From an uncultured Alphaproteobacteria bacterium (lineage in GTDB: Bacteria; Pseudomonadota; Alphaproteobacteria; RF32; CAG-239): 11,065 nt of DNA. Positions 6,608 through 11,065 of this stretch are shown piece by piece; positions within the stretch are counted from its first letter, which is position 1, and every line of letters begins with the position of its first letter. Location of the stretch: assembly GCA_944391355.1 (NCBI GenBank), contig CALXTG010000091.1, positions 1 to 11,065 of the forward strand. Direction: 5' to 3'. Under the pieces are notes generated by a model. The model saw only the letters and a program-made list of their open reading frames with translations. It did no database searches and had not been told where the DNA came from. The translations under genes were made by a program, and so were the position numbers.

Positions 6608-8653
6608 ATGAAAGCGGAATCCCTGATTTTGGATAACCAAAACTGCCTCAAGCTGTTGCCGGACAGTTTTAATAAAAGAAGATTGAATCTCGCCTATTTT
6701 ACGGTGAATAATTATCTTAACGAAATTCAGAATCTCGGAAAAAAGCAATGTCTGGGCATGGTCGGCTGGCCTGAAATTGACGCGGTTTCAGCTTGGATGA
6801 TTTCTTCGGAAACCGCAACTTTTATGAAGGCCGGCGGTCTGGGAATGATTGCTTCCGAGCTGCCTGAGGCCTTTAACAGCTGCTTTGCCGACAAAGGCGA
6901 AAAAATTACCGTGGTAACGCCGCTGTATCTCGGCGATACCGGAAAGAAAAAAGCCGTGCTTAAAGGCGGGGTTTATACCGGATCGGAACGTAAAAGCGTT
7001 GAAGTTGACAAAGCTGCGGTTATTCGGGTGCCTTTTATCAAGCAAAATTCAGATCAGCTTGAGGAGGTTGAAGTTGAGGTTTATCGGGGGCGTTTTGCCA
7101 AGACCGAATATCTTTTTCTTGCCAATAAGCATTTCTTTTCAATCAACCCGCATGCCGATAATCCGTCGGCGCAGGACGGCTGCTATGTCTATAATGAATT
7201 CGGCGTGAATGAGGTTGAGCGGTTTGCTTTCTTTTCCAAGGCCGTTTATGTTCTGATTAAAAATATTTATGAAGGCAAAGTTAAGGGAATCGAACTTCCT
7301 AACGCGCTGTTGGCCAATGACTGGCACAGCGGGGCTTTGTCGGGGCTGACCAAATATTTTACCCGCGCGCAGGCCGAGGCCGGGCTGATGGATGAGGAAC
7401 TGGCCGAAGAACTTTTTTCGCTGCCGGTTATTCATATTGCCCATCATCTCGGTTATCAGGGCTGGGATTACGAAAATACTACCCGGATTTTGAATTCCTT
7501 ATATGAATATACGGCGCTGATGGTTTTCAAAAATGCCAAGTCGATCAAAAACAATAACCGCCGTATCAAAAATACGCTGATTGTTCATGACTGCTATAAC
7601 CAGGCTTCGTGTAATTTTCATCTTGCCGACCGGGTTGTGACCGTTTCGCGCAATTATCTTGAGGAAGTTTCCAAAGAAACCGATTTCGGTTATGATTTTC
7701 GCGATATCTTGAAAATTCGTAAAGATCATCGCAACTTTGTCGGAATTATCAACGGCTATGATAAAAAACTGATTTCGCCCAATAAAGAAAAAATTGAGGC
7801 GCTGAATAAATATTTCCCCGGTTTTAACTTCCGTTTTTATGATGAGAATCACCTGGAAGCCAAAGTTCATAATAAAGAGGAATTTATCCGGCTGATTTCC
7901 CGATTGGCGACCGATCAGGCCTATAAGCAGAAAACAATCCCCCTGATTGAAATTTATAAATTCCAGTCATTGCTGGAAAGCATCCGGAATCCCGAGAAGA
8001 CGCCGATCCTCTGCATGACCAGCCGTTTGGTTGAGCAGAAGGGATATGACATTGCCGCGCTGGCAATTGTTAATCTGGTGCAGAAACTTCGCGAACAGGA
8101 CAGCAATCTTGAATATCCGGTTTTTATTCTCGGCGGCGCCGGCAATCAGCAGTGTTTTGATATTCTGACCAATTTGAAAGATCAGGTCAGTGCCTGTGAC
8201 CCGAAAATCGGCGAGCGGATTTTTGTTTTCCGCGGTTATCGCGACGAGTTTGCCTATGCCGTTCAACTGGCGTCCGATTTTTATATGATGCCCAGTCATT
8301 TTGAACCCTGCGGCCTGACCCAGATGGAAGCCATGGCCAAAGGCGCCTTGCCGATTGCTACTTCGACCGGCGGTTTGGTTGATACGATTGAAGACGGGGT
8401 TGACGGTTTCAGAACCGAAGCATTTTTTGCCGGCAAACAGACAGTCTACGGCACGATGAGTCTTTCCAAGCGTCTTAAAAATAATGAGATTGCCTATGCC
8501 CAGACCCTTGAACGGGCGCTGAATATTTTTTACCATGAGCCCGCCAAGCTTCAGGCCATGACCCGCGAAGCCATGCGTAAAGACTTTAGCTGGGACGGTG
8601 TCGGCGGTTCGGTGTTTAAGTATTATTCTTTGCTTAAATACGGCCACATTTAA
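6608..8653 (+). CDS. glgA: Large glycogen/starch synthase (GT5 family, GlgA-like)
   Basis: It is predicted to extend alpha-1,4-glucan chains from ADP-glucose (or possibly UDP-glucose). The GT5 landmarks occur in order over 681 residues: KAGGLG (74-79) for the usual KTGGL nucleotide-sugar loop, NDWHSG (237-242), HHLGYQG (279-285) for the family's HNLAYQG, NGYD (382-385) for NG[IV]D, SRLVEQKG (472-479) with the phosphate-binding Arg and Lys, PSHFEPCGLTQMEAM (562-576) with catalytic Glu566, and STGGLVDT (586-593). The C-terminus KDFSW (658-662) also matches. Bacterial GlgA is normally about 480 residues. The extra length lies in an added N-terminal segment (about 1-60), enlarged N-domain loops, and an insertion of about 50 residues after NGYD, before the C-domain. 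No glgB, glgC or glgP is adjacent. The TAA stop lies inside the terminal repeat of the palindromic element that follows. Function as a polymerising synthase is likely; donor and product are not certain. Confidence 0.88.
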   Translation: MKAESLILDNQNCLKLLPDSFNKRRLNLAYFTVNNYLNEIQNLGKKQCLGMVGWPEIDAVSAWMISSETATFMKAGGLGMIASELPEAFNSCFADKGEKITVVTPLYLGDTGKKKAVLKGGVYTGSERKSVEVDKAAVIRVPFIKQNSDQLEEVEVEVYRGRFAKTEYLFLANKHFFSINPHADNPSAQDGCYVYNEFGVNEVERFAFFSKAVYVLIKNIYEGKVKGIELPNALLANDWHSGALSGLTKYFTRAQAEAGLMDEELAEELFSLPVIHIAHHLGYQGWDYENTTRILNSLYEYTALMVFKNAKSIKNNNRRIKNTLIVHDCYNQASCNFHLADRVVTVSRNYLEEVSKETDFGYDFRDILKIRKDHRNFVGIINGYDKKLISPNKEKIEALNKYFPGFNFRFYDENHLEAKVHNKEEFIRLISRLATDQAYKQKTIPLIEIYKFQSLLESIRNPEKTPILCMTSRLVEQKGYDIAALAIVNLVQKLREQDSNLEYPVFILGGAGNQQCFDILTNLKDQVSACDPKIGERIFVFRGYRDEFAYAVQLASDFYMMPSHFEPCGLTQMEAMAKGALPIATSTGGLVDTIEDGVDGFRTEAFFAGKQTVYGTMSLSKRLKNNEIAYAQTLERALNIFYHEPAKLQAMTREAMRKDFSWDGVGGSVFKYYSLLKYGHI

Positions 8654-8775
8654 AGCTCGTATAATGGGTAACTAATACAGAAATTACAGGTCGGAGAAAT
8701 GCTCATGTACTATTATGTACACTCCGCTTTCTCCGCCTTTATTTCTTATTATTTACCTCATTCTACGAGCTTTAA
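8650..8775. repeat. 126-bp palindromic, MITE-like element at the glgA stop codon
   Basis: The two halves are inverted copies. The ends are a perfect 12-bp terminal inverted repeat, TTAAAGCTCGTA (8650-8661) and its complement (8764-8775). Similarity then continues inward with few gaps through matching blocks GGTAA, TAATA, AGAAA and CGGAGAAA to a central perfect hairpin TGTAC-TATTAT-GTACA (8706-8721). The whole can fold into one long stem. TTAA occurs at both extreme ends and, being palindromic, could be either part of the repeat or a target-site duplication. It holds no ORF. The left end supplies the glgA stop codon (8651-8653). In size and shape it resembles the short non-coding palindromic repeats of other bacteria (ERIC-type or rickettsial palindromic elements). 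A simple oversized terminator is the alternative, but there is no T-run after the stem. Confidence 0.75.
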
Positions 8776-8816
8776 CTATTTAATTTTCTGTTGCTGTTAT
8801 TCTTTTCATTTTAATC

Positions 8817-8845
8817 TTGTTTCACTTTGTAATCTGCTCTAAAAT
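8817..8845 (+). promoter_or_regulatory. Candidate promoter for rph-rdgB
   Basis: TTGTTT (8817-8822) is followed after exactly 17 bases by TAAAAT (8840-8845), giving transcription from about 8852 and a leader of about 30 bases. Its -10 box overlaps the loop of the hairpin at 8834-8853, so promoter and terminator would compete for the same bases. A second -10-like TATAAA at 8865-8870 has no -35. Confidence 0.35.
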
Positions 8846-8863
8846 CAGGGCAGTTTTTAATTT
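8834..8863 (+). terminator. Candidate intrinsic terminator upstream of rph (glgA end or leader attenuator)
   Basis: CTGCTCT (8834-8840) pairs with AGGGCAG (8847-8853), a 7-bp stem with one G-U pair and a 6-base loop, and is followed directly by TTTTTAATTT. It lies 180 bases after the glgA stop and 28 bases before the rph ATG, so it could end glgA transcripts or reduce read-through into rph. Confidence 0.5.
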
Positions 8864-8881
8864 GTATAAAGAAGAGAAAAG

Positions 8882-10189
8882 ATGAGACATTCCCAGCGTC
8901 AAAATGATGAAATTCGTTCCGTAGAAATTATTCCTGGTTATAATCCTTATGCCGAGGGTTCCTGTCTGATTAAATGCGGCAACACCCATGTTGTCTGTAC
9001 TGCCAGTGTCGAAGAAAAGCTTCCCGCCTGGCTTAAAGGACAGAATCGCGGCTGGATTACCGCCGAATACGGAATGCTGCCGCGTTCGACTCAGCAGCGG
9101 ATGTCCAGAGAAGCCAAAAAAGGTCCTTCGGGGCGGACGCAGGAAATTCAGCGTCTTATCGGCCGCTCGCTTCGCGCTGTCGTTGATCTGGAAAAAATGA
9201 AAGATATTTCAATCTGTATAGACTGTGATGTCATTCAGGCTGACGGCGGTACCCGCACCGCTTCGATTACCGGCGGCTTTGTCGCTTTGACTTTGGCAAT
9301 CCGCAAACTGATGGCCGAGAAAAAGCTCAAGGTTAATCCCATTCGCGAACATGTGGCGGCGGTTTCCTGCGCCATTCATGACGGTCAGGAAATTGTCGAT
9401 GTTGATTATGTTGAAGATTCAAGCGCCCAAGCTGATATGAATTTTGTTTTAAGCGAAAGCGGTAAAATCGTCGAGATTCAGGGAACCGCCGAAGGCCAGC
9501 CTTTCTCCGAAGAGGAATTTAACCGTCTGTTTGCTCTGGCCAAAGACGGAATCCGCCGGCTGATCGCCAAACAGAAAGAAGCTCTGGATCCGCAGCCCAA
9601 ACCGGTGATAAAGGAACTGGTCATCGCCTCGCATAATCCCGGAAAAATTGCCGAGTTTACCCAGCTGCTGGCGCCGTTCGGCGTTAAGGTTTATTCGGCG
9701 AAAGAATTAAATCTGGATGATGTTGAGGAAACCGGTACGACTTTTGCCGAAAATGCGCAGCTTAAAGCCGTTGCCATGGCCAAGCAATCCGGCAAGTACG
9801 CGCTGGCCGATGATTCCGGGCTTTGCGTCGATGCTTTGGACGGCGCTCCCGGCGTTTACAGCGCCCGTTATGCTCCGAACCGCGATTTTGACCAAGCGAT
9901 GGATAAGCTGCTTGGCGAACTGGAAGCCAAAAATACCGATAACCGCCGCGCGCATTTTGAATGCGTTTTGGCGCTGGCTTCTCCGGCCGGCGGCGATTGC
10001 CGTCTGTTCAGCGGCCGGGTCTGCGGTGAAATCGCCAAAGTAAAAAGCGGGAACAACGGTTTCGGGTTTGATCCGATTTTCCGTCCCGAGGGCGACAGCC
10101 GCAGTTTTGCCGAATATTCTGCCGAAGAAAAAGCCGCTGTTTCGCACCGCGGCCGCGCTTTGCAGCAGTTTGTCAAATCCTGTTTTTAG
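8882..10189 (+). CDS. rph-rdgB: Fusion protein: RNase PH followed by RdgB (dITP/XTP pyrophosphatase)
   Basis: One 435-residue frame joins two enzymes usually encoded by adjacent genes. Residues 1-238 are RNase PH, the phosphate-dependent exonuclease that trims tRNA 3' ends: WITAEYGMLPRST (58-70), GRTQEIQRLIGRSLR (84-98), the phosphate-binding GGTRTAS (122-128), metal-site residues in YVEDSSAQADMN (176-187), and EIQGTAEG (198-205). A 6-8 residue Pro-rich linker (PQPKPVIK, 237-244) leads to RdgB at about 245-435, which hydrolyses non-canonical purine triphosphates (ITP, XTP) to monophosphates: SHNPGK (250-255), ADDSGLCVDAL (309-319), GVYSARYA (324-331), FGFDPIF (394-400), SHRG (421-424). Both halves look complete and catalytically intact. 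There is no internal stop and no good internal start near the junction. The ribosome binding site before the ATG at 8882 is weak (AAGAAGAG). addB follows after 10 bases. Confidence 0.95.
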   Translation: MRHSQRQNDEIRSVEIIPGYNPYAEGSCLIKCGNTHVVCTASVEEKLPAWLKGQNRGWITAEYGMLPRSTQQRMSREAKKGPSGRTQEIQRLIGRSLRAVVDLEKMKDISICIDCDVIQADGGTRTASITGGFVALTLAIRKLMAEKKLKVNPIREHVAAVSCAIHDGQEIVDVDYVEDSSAQADMNFVLSESGKIVEIQGTAEGQPFSEEEFNRLFALAKDGIRRLIAKQKEALDPQPKPVIKELVIASHNPGKIAEFTQLLAPFGVKVYSAKELNLDDVEETGTTFAENAQLKAVAMAKQSGKYALADDSGLCVDALDGAPGVYSARYAPNRDFDQAMDKLLGELEAKNTDNRRAHFECVLALASPAGGDCRLFSGRVCGEIAKVKSGNNGFGFDPIFRPEGDSRSFAEYSAEEKAAVSHRGRALQQFVKSCF

Positions 10190-10199
10190 AAAGCAAGCC

Positions 10200-11065
10200 A
10201 TGGCGCCGTGTCTTTATAATCTGCCGCTGACCTGTAATTATACCGATGTTCTGGCCGCGGAATTTTTACGGGAATATGAAGATAATCCGCTGGCTTTGGC
10301 CGATGTTTTGTTTTTGCTGCCCAACCGCCGGGCCGCGAAATCTCTGCGCGAGGCTTTTATCCGCCATAAAGGTCTGACGCCGACGCTGCTGCCGCAAATG
10401 CTGCCGATCGGCGATGTGGAGGAAGACGAGCTGTTTCTGACCGGCGGCGAGCTCGGCGAGCAGCTGTTGCACCTTTCGCCGGCGGTCGGAAACACGGAAA
10501 GAAGCTTGTTATTGGCGCGGCTGATTGCTCGGAAACCGCAGGATTACGGCTTGGAAAAAATGCCGCTCGGTCAGGCGGTTTATCTGGCGCAGGAATTATC
10601 GTCGCTGTTGGATATGGTCGAAAATGAACGGCTGGATTTTACGGCTCTCAAGGCGCTGGTGCCGGAGGAATATGCCCGTCACTGGCAGGAAACCCTTAAG
10701 TTTTTGACCATTATTACCGACTGGTGGCCGTCAATTCTGGCGGAACGTAGATTGCTGAATCCGGCCGAAAGACGGCGGCAGCTTCTGGAAGCCAGAATCA
10801 GAATCTGGAATGAACGGAAGCCGGAGAAAAGGATTGTCGCCGCCGGAACCACGGCGACTTTTCCGGTGATGAAAGAACTGTTGAAAACGGTTTTGGCTTT
10901 GCCGAACGGCGAGGTGATTTTATACGGTCTGGATAAAAATCTGGATGCGGAATCCTGGGAAAAAATTGATGAAACGCATCCGCAGTTTGAATTGAAGGCC
11001 CTGCTTGATTATCTGCAGATTGACCGCCTGGCGGTTAAAGATTTGCGGCCGGCGCAAAATCCGGG
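10200..11065 (+). CDS. addB: Double-strand break repair protein AddB, N-terminal part (runs off the right edge)
   Basis: AddB is the partner of the AddA helicase-nuclease that resects double-strand ends for RecA-dependent repair. The first 288 residues are visible out of about 1,000 in the alphaproteobacterial family. Recognition rests on LLPNRRAAKSLREAF (39-53), LPQMLPIGDVEEDEL (64-78), the ERSLLLARLIAR segment, VPEEYARHWQETLKFL, the WWPSILAERRLLNPAERR region, VAAGTTATFP, and LYGLDKNLDAESWEKI, all in the order typical of the alphaproteobacterial AddB type. The C-terminal nuclease and iron-sulphur cysteines lie beyond the window. The ATG at 10200 is 10 bases after the rph-rdgB stop and has only a weak ribosome binding site (GAAAGCAAG), so translational coupling is likely. 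addA is not visible here. The frame is open to the end. Confidence 0.92.
   Translation, partial: MAPCLYNLPLTCNYTDVLAAEFLREYEDNPLALADVLFLLPNRRAAKSLREAFIRHKGLTPTLLPQMLPIGDVEEDELFLTGGELGEQLLHLSPAVGNTERSLLLARLIARKPQDYGLEKMPLGQAVYLAQELSSLLDMVENERLDFTALKALVPEEYARHWQETLKFLTIITDWWPSILAERRLLNPAERRRQLLEARIRIWNERKPEKRIVAAGTTATFPVMKELLKTVLALPNGEVILYGLDKNLDAESWEKIDETHPQFELKALLDYLQIDRLAVKDLRPAQNP

Noticed and set aside
7967..8647. 226-residue minus-strand ORF opposite glgA
   Set aside because: It is antisense to the conserved C-terminal half of the synthase and has no family resemblance or ribosome binding site.
8660..8665. Perfect TATAAT within the left arm of the palindromic element
   Set aside because: No -35-like hexamer lies 16-18 bases upstream and there is no extended -10, so it is probably chance in AT-rich sequence.
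9580..9620. Rph-RdgB junction as a frameshift or assembly artefact
   Set aside because: Both domains are in one frame with a plausible linker and continuous coding character, and no residual stop or start is seen; a base error removing a stop cannot be fully excluded without reads.
1..11065. CRISPR array, tRNA, rRNA, transposase or toxin-antitoxin pair
   Set aside because: I saw no regularly spaced direct repeats, no cloverleaf or conserved rRNA stretches, and no transposase or small paired ORFs. The only repeat is the palindrome at 8650-8775.

Overview
The window looks like chromosomal DNA from an alphaproteobacterium of moderate GC with AT-rich intergenic gaps, plausibly an uncultured host- or gut-associated lineage (the habitat is inference). 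The evidence is an AddB of the alphaproteobacterial type, an RNase PH of alphaproteobacterial character next to RdgB, grpE in the same neighbourhood, and a compact FtsK with a short linker. There are nine protein-coding genes, two of them cut by the window edges. I see no tRNA, rRNA, CRISPR array or transposase gene.

Layout. Positions 1-224 (-) hold the start of an unknown protein. A GNAT acetyltransferase (309-809, +) converges on an unrecognised 225-residue protein (822-1499, -), and the two share one bidirectional terminator whose loop contains a stop codon. Next is ftsK (1581-3866, -), divergent from a fatty-acid pair fabD-fabG (3969-5677, +). fabG converges on grpE (5842-6441, -); their 164-bp gap holds two separate terminators and an orphan, textbook-quality ribosome binding site. 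grpE is divergent from a large, atypical glycogen/starch synthase (glgA-like, 6608-8653, +). Directly at the glgA stop codon lies a 126-bp near-palindromic element with 12-bp perfect terminal inverted repeats. The right end is a single ORF fusing RNase PH to the RdgB house-cleaning NTPase (8882-10189, +), followed 10 bp later by addB (10200 to beyond the window, +).

Function. Most genes are housekeeping: chromosome segregation (FtsK), fatty acid initiation and elongation (FabD supplies malonyl-ACP, FabG does the first reduction), protein folding (GrpE with DnaK), RNA maturation plus nucleotide-pool cleaning (RNase PH-RdgB), and double-strand-break processing (AddB). The storage-polysaccharide enzyme stands alone, without glgB, glgC or glgP nearby, and sits where many alphaproteobacteria have grpE/hrcA close to rph. 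That makes it look like an insertion into a conserved neighbourhood.

No obviously new multi-gene system is visible. The points most worth a second look are the 126-bp palindromic element that supplies the glgA stop codon, the Rph-RdgB fusion, the enlarged GlgA, the orphan ribosome binding site after fabG, and the two unrecognised proteins at the left end.
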